A stretch of 64,000 nucleotides of DNA, from the NCBI GenBank assembly GCA_038890815.1, contig JAWAFC010000006.1, forward strand, positions 1-64,000. Reading direction: 5' to 3'. The translations under genes were made by a program, and so were the position numbers. The notes under the pieces were generated by a model. It had not been told where the DNA came from. It made no database searches and was given only the letters and a program-made list of their open reading frames with translations. Positions within the stretch are counted from its first letter, which is position 1, and each line of letters opens with the position of its first letter. Positions 33,901-41,531 of this stretch are shown here, one piece after another. This DNA is from JAWAFC01 sp038890815 (GTDB lineage: Archaea > Micrarchaeota > Micrarchaeia > Burarchaeales > JACRGF01).

Positions 33901-34940
33901 GACTGATACGCAAGCGGGCGTGCGAACAGGCCAACGCAAAAATGAGACCGTCGCTCCCACTAGTCGAGGACATCCTGAAAACCGAGGCGGTCGACAAAAT
34001 CTTGCAAGATGTCTATTCTCCTCTAGAGAAAGTGAAAAAAGAGGAAAGGGAGAAATTGACACAGCTGATAAAGGAGGCATTCCAGAAGATTGTGAAGGAG
34101 AATCCCTTTTTGGATGTTTGCGGCCCGGAGATTGTGGAGTATGATGCGAAGATGCTGAAGCTGCTTGTTGAAGTGAGCATCAGAGCGGATGAGCCATCAG
34201 CATACTTCGAGTTCCTCCTCTCACGCAGAATGCCGAACGCGGCTTACCTGGCGCTGTCGCTTGCCGCAAAAAGAGAAAAGCGGCTGAAGATGGAGGTGTT
34301 GAGAGAACCAGATAAAGAGCTGCTGAAAGCCTGCAAGCGCCTCTGCGAATCTTTTGAAGAAGAGGTTTTCCGAGAGGTGGCAGAGAAGGCAATTAAAAGG
34401 GTGGATTGGCCTGACCTTGTGAAAGAGAGCGCCCTCGAAATTGTGAAGTCACGCGAGCCGCAGGACGCGCTGGACACGTTGAATCGAGCTCTGGAGAAGC
34501 AAGGCCTTTACATCTACAACTATAAGGGATACAGGACATTGCTGAGGCTGAAGAAAAAAGCGTGCATAGACATTCAGGATATTCCTGGCTTTGACCTGCA
34601 TCTCTATAAATTTGAGCATGTTGGCGCTGAGTCTCCTCTCAAAGGTTTTTATGTGCAGGGGGAATCCAAGTTGTTCTTTTCCTCGCGAGCTGCGTTTCAG
34701 CATGAGCTGCAGCACCTCCTCGAGGACTACCTTGATGCAGAGGCAGAAGCCAAAAAGAGGGGACTAGAATATGATGAGGAACACGGGCCGACGCTGGCCA
34801 GCTATGCGTTTGTCGCCGAAGATCTCCGCAAATGTCTAAAAAGCACGGCGCTTCTTGAGCGGTACTTCCTAGATCTGTTTGGGTGGCCCTATTCCTCTTT
34901 GGTGAAACCTTTCGAGACCAGTGCGGGGGAAGGGATTTGA
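33897..34940 (+). CDS. Predicted zinc metallopeptidase-like protein (HExxH)
   Basis: 347 residues. Helical N-terminal 200 residues, then a mixed domain ending in AAFQHELQHLLEDYL, where HELQH (269-273) is a perfect HExxH zinc motif with a following Glu (276) and other acidic or His residues (EEHGPT, about 294-299) that could supply the third ligand. Similar HE(I/L)QH motifs occur in small phage- and plasmid-borne metalloprotease-like domains. ATGA overlap with the 766-residue gene shows translational coupling. Its last 19 bases, including the stop, lie inside the oppositely oriented tRNA-Leu gene. Confidence 0.7.
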   Translation: MRLIRKRACEQANAKMRPSLPLVEDILKTEAVDKILQDVYSPLEKVKKEEREKLTQLIKEAFQKIVKENPFLDVCGPEIVEYDAKMLKLLVEVSIRADEPSAYFEFLLSRRMPNAAYLALSLAAKREKRLKMEVLREPDKELLKACKRLCESFEEEVFREVAEKAIKRVDWPDLVKESALEIVKSREPQDALDTLNRALEKQGLYIYNYKGYRTLLRLKKKACIDIQDIPGFDLHLYKFEHVGAESPLKGFYVQGESKLFFSSRAAFQHELQHLLEDYLDAEAEAKKRGLEYDEEHGPTLASYAFVAEDLRKCLKSTALLERYFLDLFGWPYSSLVKPFETSAGEGI

Positions 34941-35008
34941 ACCCTCGCAGCCACTAAAGGCATAGGCTCCTGAGGCCTACTCATTTGACCAGGCTCTGAC
35001 ACCCCCGC
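34922..35008 (-). tRNA. tRNA-Leu (CAG)
   Basis: 87-base type II tRNA without intron. Acceptor GCGGGGG (35008-35002) pairs with CCCCCGC, discriminator A; D arm with CAGAGCCTGGTCAAATG; anticodon stem TAGGC/GCCTA, loop CTCAGGA, anticodon CAG (34970-34972 on the plus strand as CTG); a long variable arm; T arm GAGGG-TTCAAAT-CCCTT. CCA is not encoded. A TATA-like TTTTTAAT at 35031-35038 is about 27 bases upstream. Confidence 0.96.
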
Positions 35009-35033
35009 GCGTTAATATTTTTTCAAGAACAGA

Positions 35034-36278
35034 TTAAAAATGTGCTTGTGGGTCTGTGTGCTGGCGCACGTACTTGTCGAAGAAAATCTTCAGCCTGCGA
35101 ATAAAATCTTTATAGGACTCGAGGGTGCTCCTGCGATAATCACTGAGCGGCGGCACAAATTTGTAGCGGTTGATCTTGTTGAGGGGAATGCGCGCGGGCT
35201 CGTCGCGGGGGCTATCGCGAATCGCTACATCCCCTCCAGAGAGCGATATCAAATTTGCTGCTTCTCGGGGGCGGAATCCGCTGACAACATAAATCTGTTC
35301 TGAGGCGGCCATGCCCGATGGCAACATGCTCCTCCCCTTCCTTACCTTCTTATCGGGAAAGAAATCGCGCAGCTCTTTCAGGAAAGTTTTGCCTTTCAGC
35401 AGCCTTGGGTTGGGCAGTCCGATTTCGAGCCAGTCGGTGACCAGCAGGTGGTTGAGCTCGGCGTAAACGCTTATCCCGATGGAGGGAAGCGGGAGCTTTG
35501 CCAGATTCTGCTCGGTCAGCCACGCTCTCGGCGGCAGCTCCGTTATTGGATTCGCCTTTATTTTCGGCGTTGTGCTTACCGCGGGCATGTCGCGGCCAAG
35601 AGCCCTGAACTGTTGGGCGATGAGGTTATATGTGCTCGGATCGAGCTTACGCGCCAGCCAGGCTATGTGCTCATCGAAAACATCGAGCCTTCTCTTCCTT
35701 TCCCTTGCAGGGATGCTCTGCATGGTGAGCAAGTTGTGAAGGCTGTCAAATATCTTGATGGGGATGGCCTCAAAGGCATCGGATTTGAGCAGCGAGGCAT
35801 AGTACACATCGCTTCTTGCTTTGTAGCTGGCCCGGTTCTTCACGCGAGGATAGCGAGGGTGGTCTGCAAAAATCCATCCCTGCCCGGTGTATTTTGGCTT
35901 GCTGAGCTGTACCACAATGCGGGCCACTCTCTCTCCAAACCTCTCTTTCAGCTCGCCGAATCCCACCCCCTGATTTTCCATAACGTCGTGCAGCAGCGCC
36001 GCGCTCACCTGCTCGGCAGAGCCACTGATTTTGGCCACATGCAGCGCCACAAACTCCGGATGGGAAATGAAAGGCGAGCCGTCCTCGCGCCGTTCGTTTT
36101 TATGCTTCTCTTTGGCGAAGGCATGTGCTTTTCGAATGAGGTCGATGCCGTGCCCTCTGCCGTGTGCCCGAAATGCAAGTATGATTTCATCCAGAGGAAG
36201 CCTGTCGGTAAGGGGGCGGGCTGTGTAGGCTACAGGCCTGGACGGCGTTTTGGCCTGCTCGATGATTTTCACTCCCAC
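35034..36278 (-). CDS. SpoT/MESH1-type HD phosphohydrolase
   Basis: 414 residues. The N-terminal part matches the (p)ppGpp hydrolase HD domain: AHAFAKEKHKNERREDGSPFISHP (H73), LLHDVMEN with the HD dyad at 97-98, FGERVARIVVQLSKP, and further on PIKIFDSLHNLLTM as the last metal-binding Asp segment (KxxDxxHN). The RelA synthetase, TGS and ACT domains of bacterial SpoT are absent; instead about 200 residues of unknown type follow, including AELNHLLVTDWLEIGLP. Archaea generally lack (p)ppGpp, so the substrate may be another nucleotide pyrophosphate. It stands alone between tRNA-Leu and the intron-containing tRNA on the same strand. Confidence 0.8.
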   Translation of the reverse strand: MGVKIIEQAKTPSRPVAYTARPLTDRLPLDEIILAFRAHGRGHGIDLIRKAHAFAKEKHKNERREDGSPFISHPEFVALHVAKISGSAEQVSAALLHDVMENQGVGFGELKERFGERVARIVVQLSKPKYTGQGWIFADHPRYPRVKNRASYKARSDVYYASLLKSDAFEAIPIKIFDSLHNLLTMQSIPARERKRRLDVFDEHIAWLARKLDPSTYNLIAQQFRALGRDMPAVSTTPKIKANPITELPPRAWLTEQNLAKLPLPSIGISVYAELNHLLVTDWLEIGLPNPRLLKGKTFLKELRDFFPDKKVRKGRSMLPSGMAASEQIYVVSGFRPREAANLISLSGGDVAIRDSPRDEPARIPLNKINRYKFVPPLSDYRRSTLESYKDFIRRLKIFFDKYVRQHTDPQAHF

Positions 36279-36311
36279 GGTATTGCATGCGCTTTTTCAG
36301 TATAAAAATGA

Positions 36312-36502
36312 TGGGGCTGCCGAGATTTGAAGTTCCGGACCATGCCAACGTTTTTCCCATTGACTTTTGCCGAAGCGGCAAAAGGGTCACTCGGATCGCC
36401 GGGTTTTCCTAAGCCCTTTCGCTTTTCGAAAGGGTACCCGAACCCGGAAGCATGCTGGCCCCATCTGGAGTGGCTGGGGTTACCAGGTTAGCACACAGCC
36501 CC
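36312..36502 (-). tRNA. Probable tRNA-Pro (CGG) with three introns
   Basis: A 191-base unit that folds to a 73-base tRNA. Acceptor GGGGCTG pairs with CAGCCCC, discriminator A; the A box TGTGCTAACCTGG follows. Intron 1 (about 28 bases) in the D loop is bounded by CTGG/CCAG with bulges TAA and CAT. Anticodon stem CCGGG/CCCGG, loop TTCGGG-A with anticodon CGG at 36438-36440; intron 2 (about 32 bases, hairpin CCCTTTCG/CGAAAGGG) is at the 37/38 site. Variable loop CGAT. T stem CCGAG/CTCGG is split from its TTCAAAT loop by intron 3 (about 58 bases, hairpin CTTTTGCCG/CGGCAAAAG). Weak point: the spliced D stem has only the two central G-C pairs, flanked by U-U. Confidence 0.65.
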
Positions 36503-36537
36503 GTACAATTTAAGATGATAATAGTTAATAGCATTTC

Positions 36538-38385
36538 ATGTGGGCTCTGGAGGCTGCGCAGCAGGCTGTCGGCAGGCTGGTGGCCGAGGGGTGCGCGGGC
36601 GCGGGTTGGGCTAACTACGAGAGGGAAGCGCTAGCAAGCGTTCAGGAAGCGAAGGAGCCCTTTGGCGACCTGACGAGCACGATTGCCTTTGGCATAGCCA
36701 AGAAAGAGGGAAAAAACCCCCTTGAGGTCGCCAGCGCCATCCTGGCGAAGATTCCGCCGAGCGAGTTTGTTGAGAAGGTGGAGTGCAAGGGCCCGTACAT
36801 AAACTTTTTCCTATCGGCAAAGTTTTGGGAGACCGTACTGCGCGAGGCAGGCCAGAAGGATTATGGAAGAGGGAGGCCTTCCGGCAAAAAGTTCTTGGTG
36901 GAATGGCCTAGCGTGAACCCCAACAAGCCGTGGCATGCCGGGCATCTTCGCAATGCCGTGCTGGGCGATTGCGTGGCTCGGTTGCTCGAGTTCGCTGGCC
37001 ATACGGTGGAAAGGCAGGATTACATCGATGACCTGGGGCTGCAGGTGGCGCAGAGCGTGTGGGGCTACCTCAAGATAAACCGGAACATCGTGGGGAAGGC
37101 CGACCACTGGCTCGGGGCCGAGTACGTTGAGGTGGCCAGGAGGTTTGGCGAGGAGCCGATGGTGGAGAAGGCAGTGCGCGAGATCCTCAAGAGCATGGAG
37201 GAAGGCAACAACGAGATAGCCCGCCAGGCTCGGAGCCTGTGCGAGAAATGCGTTGTCGCGCAGTATCAGACAGCCTTCAACCTTGGCATATATCATGATG
37301 TGCTCGTATGGGAGAGCGACATAGTGCGGAGTGGGCTCTTCGAGAAGGGGCTGAAGCTCATGCTTGAGCGCGGGGCGGCTGTCAAGGAGGAGAGTGGGAA
37401 GAATGCGGGCTGTATCGTGGCAAAACTTGAGGGACTGCCCGAGTTCGCCGGCATGGAGTCGCCCGACAAAGTATTGGTGAGGGCCGATGGCACGGCAACC
37501 TACACTGGAAAGGATGTGGCCTTTCAGATGTGGAAATTCGGGCTGCTTGAGGCCGATTTGAAGTTCAAAGAATTCCTGGTGCAGCCGAACGGGAAAAGGC
37601 TATTCTCAAGCGCAGGCGAGGGGGAGCGGAAGGATTTCGGCAAGGCAGATGTGGTTGTGAATGTCATTGGGGCAGAGCAGATCTATCCCCAGAAGGTCAT
37701 CGCTGCGGTATTGCGGCGCGCCGGCTTCACCGAACAGGCGGATAACTCCGTGCACCTGGCTTACGAGCACGCCACACTGCCGGATGAAAAGTTTTCGGGA
37801 AGGGCGGGCACATGGATGGGCTACACTGCCGATGAGATCATAGAGGAGGCTGTGAAGAGGGCAAGGAAAGAGGTGAGAGAAAGGTTCAAAGATATGGGGG
37901 AGGAGGAGAAGGAGGGGATTGCAAGGGCGGTTGGCATCGGTGCGGTGAAGTTCGGCTTTGTCCGACTCTCACCGGAGAAAAAGCTCATTTTCTCGTGGGA
38001 AGAGGCGCTGAGCTTCGAGGGCGATGCCGCGCCCTACATCCAGTACGCGCACGCGCGTGCGACCAGGATGCTCGAGAAGGCAGGCGGGGAGGAGGAGGGG
38101 TTTGATGTCAGAGCGCTGGGGCTCCCGGAGGAGAGGCGCCTGCTCAGACTGCTGGCAAAATTCCCGCTCGAGGCGGCGAGAGCGGCGAGGGATTACAGGC
38201 CACACTATATCTGCGATTACCTGTTGGGGCTGGCCGATGCTTTCGGCAAATTCTATGATGCCGCCCCCGTGCTCAAGGCAGAGAAGGAGGAGAGGGCTGC
38301 GAGGCTGGCGCTCGTCAGGGCGACCAAAAATGTCCTGGCCATAGGGCTGGGGCTGTTGGGGATAGAGGCGCCCGAGAGGATGTAG
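36538..38385 (+). CDS. argS: Arginyl-tRNA synthetase
   Basis: 615 residues. Class I synthetase charging tRNA-Arg; needs the tRNA for activation. N-terminal Add-1 domain, then EWPSVNPNKPWHAGHLRNAVLGD with the HIGH-type HAGH (133-136); YIDDLGLQV; HLAYEHATLPDEKFSGRAGT in place of a canonical KMSKS, common in ArgRS; and a C-terminal DALR anticodon-binding domain (AAPYIQYAHARATRML... SPEKKLIFSWEEALSFEGD). It is divergent from the intron-containing tRNA with a 35-base gap and is monocistronic. Confidence 0.95.
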   Translation: MWALEAAQQAVGRLVAEGCAGAGWANYEREALASVQEAKEPFGDLTSTIAFGIAKKEGKNPLEVASAILAKIPPSEFVEKVECKGPYINFFLSAKFWETVLREAGQKDYGRGRPSGKKFLVEWPSVNPNKPWHAGHLRNAVLGDCVARLLEFAGHTVERQDYIDDLGLQVAQSVWGYLKINRNIVGKADHWLGAEYVEVARRFGEEPMVEKAVREILKSMEEGNNEIARQARSLCEKCVVAQYQTAFNLGIYHDVLVWESDIVRSGLFEKGLKLMLERGAAVKEESGKNAGCIVAKLEGLPEFAGMESPDKVLVRADGTATYTGKDVAFQMWKFGLLEADLKFKEFLVQPNGKRLFSSAGEGERKDFGKADVVVNVIGAEQIYPQKVIAAVLRRAGFTEQADNSVHLAYEHATLPDEKFSGRAGTWMGYTADEIIEEAVKRARKEVRERFKDMGEEEKEGIARAVGIGAVKFGFVRLSPEKKLIFSWEEALSFEGDAAPYIQYAHARATRMLEKAGGEEEGFDVRALGLPEERRLLRLLAKFPLEAARAARDYRPHYICDYLLGLADAFGKFYDAAPVLKAEKEERAARLALVRATKNVLAIGLGLLGIEAPERM

Positions 38386-38436
38386 TCTGAAAGCGAGCGA
38401 GTTTTTAAAAAATTTCCCTAACTATTTCTGGAGAGA

Positions 38437-38865
38437 ATGGCGAAAGTCGAAGATTTTGATGCGAAATTGCTTCGCATATTGCGCGAAAATGCACGGATTT
38501 CGAACTCGGCCATAGCAAGAAAGCTCGGGGTCAGCGAGGGCGCGGTCAGGAAAAGGATTGCGAACCTCGTGAGCACGGGCGTGATAAAGCGGTTCACCAT
38601 TGAGACTGCGGAGGAGGGGGCGGTGAGCGCGCTGTGTTTTGTCTCCGTGGGGGCAGGAGCCCAGACTGGCGGCGTGGCCAGGCGCATCGCCTCGCTGCCC
38701 GCAGTGAGGCGCGTGCTCGAGATCACAGGGGAGTTCGATCTAGTCGCGATAGTTGGTGGTGAGAGCGTGGGGGAGGTGAATGCCACCGTGGATGAGATAA
38801 GGGGAATTCGGGGAGTGAAGGCCACGGACACCAAGATAGTTTTAAAGGCGTGGGAGAGGAAGTAG
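38437..38865 (+). CDS. Lrp/AsnC-family transcriptional regulator
   Basis: 142 residues. N-terminal helix-turn-helix: DFDAKLLRILRENARISNSAIARKLGVSEGAVRKRI, cut here as the typical Lrp start, followed by the hinge RFTIET and the RAM ligand-binding domain (RRVLEITGEFDLVAIV, then VKATDTKIVL). It is 12 bases upstream of dapB, so it probably senses lysine or an intermediate and controls this cluster. The palindrome at 39681-39695 before dapA is a candidate site. Confidence 0.93.
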   Translation: MAKVEDFDAKLLRILRENARISNSAIARKLGVSEGAVRKRIANLVSTGVIKRFTIETAEEGAVSALCFVSVGAGAQTGGVARRIASLPAVRRVLEITGEFDLVAIVGGESVGEVNATVDEIRGIRGVKATDTKIVLKAWERK

Positions 38866-38877
38866 TGCGGTGGGAGC

Positions 38878-39681
38878 ATGCTCAGGATATGCATTTTCGG
38901 CGCGGGGGGCCGCATGGGCAGGGCGGTAGCAGCCGAGGCGCTGACAAGCTACGCTGACAGAATACGCGTGGTCAGCGCGATCGAGAGGCCCAACGCGCCG
39001 GAGGTGGGGAAAACCGTACCGGGAACCGATGTGCTGATACTGAGCAGCGAAGGGCTGGAAGAGGCGCTTAAAGTCGGGGTGGACTGCGTCGTGTCATTCA
39101 GCGCGCCGAATGCCGATGCTGCGTATGCGCCCCGCATTGCGGCAAAAGGCATAGACCTGGTCATCGGCACCACGGGCTTCTCGGAGGAGCAGCTGCGCGC
39201 CATCCACGAGGGAATAAAGCGAAGCCGCGCGAGCGCGGTCATATCGCCCAATTTTTCCCCCCTCGTCAACGCTCAGTTCTATCTGACAAGGACGGCTGCA
39301 AAAATACTCGCGCCCTACGGCTATGACTATGGCATCATCGAGGAACACCATATCATGAAGAAGGATGCGCCCAGCGGAACTGCCAAGAAGCTGGCGAGGG
39401 AAATTATCGGGGTCGGGGCTGCCAAAGAAGTCGTGTATAGGGGGGAGGGCCTGCGCGAGAAAGTCAGGGGCGAGCTGGACATGGCCGTGCTGAGGCTGGG
39501 CGGCACTGCCGGCGAGCATGAGGTGAGGATTGTCGGCCAGCATGGCAGGCTCACCATCGGCACGCTGATGTACAACAGGAGCGACTTCGCTCGGGGGGCG
39601 CTCGAGGCTGCGCTGTGGCTCGAGAAGAACAGGGAACCGGGCAGAGTCTTCAGCATGGAAGATGTGATGGGGCTGAAGTAA
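38878..39681 (+). CDS. dapB: 4-hydroxy-tetrahydrodipicolinate reductase
   Basis: 267 residues. Reduces hydroxytetrahydrodipicolinate to tetrahydrodipicolinate with NAD(P)H, second committed step of lysine synthesis. Rossmann motif FGAGGRMGRAVA at the N-terminus, GTTGFSEEQL, and the catalytic EEHHIMKKDAPSGTAKKLA with the His pair and the Lys-x5-GT substrate loop. It follows the Lrp gene and precedes dapA, but a separate promoter with palindromes stands before dapA. Confidence 0.96.
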   Translation: MLRICIFGAGGRMGRAVAAEALTSYADRIRVVSAIERPNAPEVGKTVPGTDVLILSSEGLEEALKVGVDCVVSFSAPNADAAYAPRIAAKGIDLVIGTTGFSEEQLRAIHEGIKRSRASAVISPNFSPLVNAQFYLTRTAAKILAPYGYDYGIIEEHHIMKKDAPSGTAKKLAREIIGVGAAKEVVYRGEGLREKVRGELDMAVLRLGGTAGEHEVRIVGQHGRLTIGTLMYNRSDFARGALEAALWLEKNREPGRVFSMEDVMGLK

Positions 39682-39710
39682 TACGAATTTCGTATTTTAA
39701 TTACGAAAAA
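39681..39710. promoter_or_regulatory. Palindromic operator upstream of dapA
   Basis: ATACGAA-T-TTCGTAT (39681-39695) is a perfect 7-base inverted repeat that begins in the dapB stop codon; a further half-site TTACGAAA (39701-39708) repeats the motif at one helical turn's scale. An AT-rich TATA region (AAATATTTAAATTATTTAG) follows. The spacing suits an Lrp-type octamer, and the Lrp gene is 0.8 kb upstream. Confidence 0.6.
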
Positions 39711-39741
39711 TATTTAAATTATTTAGTTTATATACTAAAAA

Positions 39742-39757
39742 CGTGCTTTTTAGCACG
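39742..39757 (+). promoter_or_regulatory. Leader hairpin before dapA
   Basis: CGTGCT-TTTT-AGCACG forms a perfect 6-base stem with a T4 loop immediately upstream of the Shine-Dalgarno site GAGGTGA. It could act on translation initiation or mRNA stability. Confidence 0.5.
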
Positions 39758-39767
39758 AGGTGAGCGC

Positions 39768-40664
39768 ATGGCAAGCTTTGAGGGGTGTTTCACTGCGATA
39801 GTCACGCCCTATAAGGGTACGGGCATAAAAACCAGGATAGATTGGGAGGGCTTTCGCAGGCTCATAGAATTTCAGAATGAGGGTGGGGTGGATGGCATCG
39901 TGCCGTGCGGCACGACCGGTGAGTCGCCAACCACGAGCCATGCCGAACATAACAAGCTCATCGATGTCGTCATCGAGCACTGCCGGGGGAGAGTCATCGC
40001 AGGAACGGGCAGCAACTGCACCTGGGAGGCCATCGCCATGAGCACGCATGCCAAGGACGCTGGCGCCCACGCCACGCTCCAGGTTTGTCCGTATTACAAC
40101 AGGCCGAGCCAGGAAGGACTTTACAAGCACTTCGCCGCAATCGCTGAGGCCGTTGACATCCCACACATCCTATACAACATTCCCTCAAGGTCGGGCAGGG
40201 AGATCGCACCGCAGACGATGGCCAGGCTCGCTGCAGAATACAGCAACATAATAGGCGTGAAGGAGGCGAGCGGAAGGCCGGAGGTGTGGAAGGCCATCCG
40301 CGAGGCTTGTGGCAAGGACTTCCTCATACTCTCGGGCAATGACGGCGATACATATGCCCTCATGCGCGAGTACGGCGCTCGCGGGGTGATAAGCGTGGCA
40401 TCAAACCTCATCCCCAAAAGGATGAGGGCATTTGTCAGGAGCGGGCTTGAGGGTAAGTTTGAGGATATGGCGCAGGAGCACAGCGCGCTCAAGGAGCTAT
40501 TTGAAGTGTTGTTTATAGACACCAATCCCGTGCCCGTTAAGGAGGCGCTGAACCTCATGGGTCTGCCCGGCGGAGGGTTCAGGCTGCCACTGTGCGAGAC
40601 GACGAATGACAACAGGATAAAGATTCGCGAGACGCTTAAGCAGTACGGGCTGATTTCGGCTTGA
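39768..40664 (+). CDS. dapA: 4-hydroxy-tetrahydrodipicolinate synthase
   Basis: 298 residues from the ATG at 39768, behind GAGGTGAG; a longer frame from 39615 reads through dapB and the operator. Condenses pyruvate with aspartate semialdehyde. TIM barrel with GTTGES (48-53), YNIP (Y137, proton relay) and the Schiff-base Lys in GVKEAS (K165). Its end overlaps a convergent membrane-protein gene by 29 bases. Confidence 0.96.
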   Translation: MASFEGCFTAIVTPYKGTGIKTRIDWEGFRRLIEFQNEGGVDGIVPCGTTGESPTTSHAEHNKLIDVVIEHCRGRVIAGTGSNCTWEAIAMSTHAKDAGAHATLQVCPYYNRPSQEGLYKHFAAIAEAVDIPHILYNIPSRSGREIAPQTMARLAAEYSNIIGVKEASGRPEVWKAIREACGKDFLILSGNDGDTYALMREYGARGVISVASNLIPKRMRAFVRSGLEGKFEDMAQEHSALKELFEVLFIDTNPVPVKEALNLMGLPGGGFRLPLCETTNDNRIKIRETLKQYGLISA

Positions 40665-41481
40665 GCTGCTTCCACAGCAAGATGGTTGAAAGCGTATATG
40701 TGGGGGCGAGGATGAAGGGCTGAATGAGAAAAATGAGCGGAATGAGCACAACTGTGCAGCACAGCATGAAAGACAACACGCTGATGCCGAAATTCACGCC
40801 CAGCCAGATCAGGCCAAAGATGAACACATCAAGCAGGTTCTGTTTTACAAGGGTGACGCTCGCGGCAGCTGCCTGTATCACACCAACTTTGGAGAGCACC
40901 ACTTCAACCTCCAAGAAAGTGAGCAGGAAATTGGCGATGAAATGGAGGAGGATGCCAAAGAGCGTAGCTGCGACGATGGAGAGGGGGGCGGCAGTTGGAA
41001 GAACAGAGAGAAATGCGGATCCTTCTATCCTGCTTGCGACCAGCGCGAGAAGCGCCGAGAGGTTAAGGACTACAACGATGCCGAGCGGAATAAAGGCTGC
41101 GAGGAAAATAGCAAAACGCAGTAGAGCCACTTTGATTGCGTTGGGAAGTTGCGGGACAAAGTGGTCCGCCCAGTCGCTGGGCGGCTTTCTCTCGGAAAGT
41201 TCGTAGAAAGGCCTGATGACCGCGAGCATGACGATGATGCTCACAAAGCCCTCAATGACATTCAACGCGTAAGAAATAAGCTGGGGGAAAACACATAGCG
41301 CGAGGAGCATGGCTGGCTCTTCCGAAGAGCACAGCGCATCCTGGGAAAGATCGATGATGAAGTTGATTGCACCGAAAACAAGGCCGATGGCGAAGAGCAC
41401 GAGGTATGCGGTGATGAACTTCCGCCAATTATTTTTCCACAGCTCAAAGGCATCGATGATGACGCGCAACACGTCTGGCAC
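40636..41481 (-). CDS. Multi-pass membrane protein
   Basis: 281 residues with six predicted membrane helices (about 20-45, 68-95, 115-145, 160-190, 200-225, 230-265). The N-terminal VLRVIIDAFELWKNNWRKFI is an amphipathic helix typical of DUF4013/glycerophosphodiester-type integral membrane domains found in many archaea. No catalytic or transport motif. It converges on dapA with a 29-base overlap and diverges from dapL; nothing ties it to lysine metabolism except position, so it could be a transporter or a structural membrane protein. Confidence 0.75.
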   Translation of the reverse strand: MPDVLRVIIDAFELWKNNWRKFITAYLVLFAIGLVFGAINFIIDLSQDALCSSEEPAMLLALCVFPQLISYALNVIEGFVSIIVMLAVIRPFYELSERKPPSDWADHFVPQLPNAIKVALLRFAIFLAAFIPLGIVVVLNLSALLALVASRIEGSAFLSVLPTAAPLSIVAATLFGILLHFIANFLLTFLEVEVVLSKVGVIQAAAASVTLVKQNLLDVFIFGLIWLGVNFGISVLSFMLCCTVVLIPLIFLIQPFILAPTYTLSTILLWKQLKPKSARTA

Positions 41482-41531
41482 GATGCACTATGAAAAAAGC
41501 TGTTTAAAAATGTTTAGAGCAAATGTGGAGC

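Noticed and set aside
36312..36502. 5S rRNA with an insertion on the plus strand, or tRNA-Trp read from the CTCCAGA loop at 36464-36470
   Set aside because: The plus strand shows a CCGAACCCGGAAGC segment like 5S loop C, but helices II to V cannot be completed. The CCA anticodon version leaves two D-stem mismatches, a broken anticodon stem and a T arm two bases too long; the CGG version gives exactly 73 bases with intact stems.
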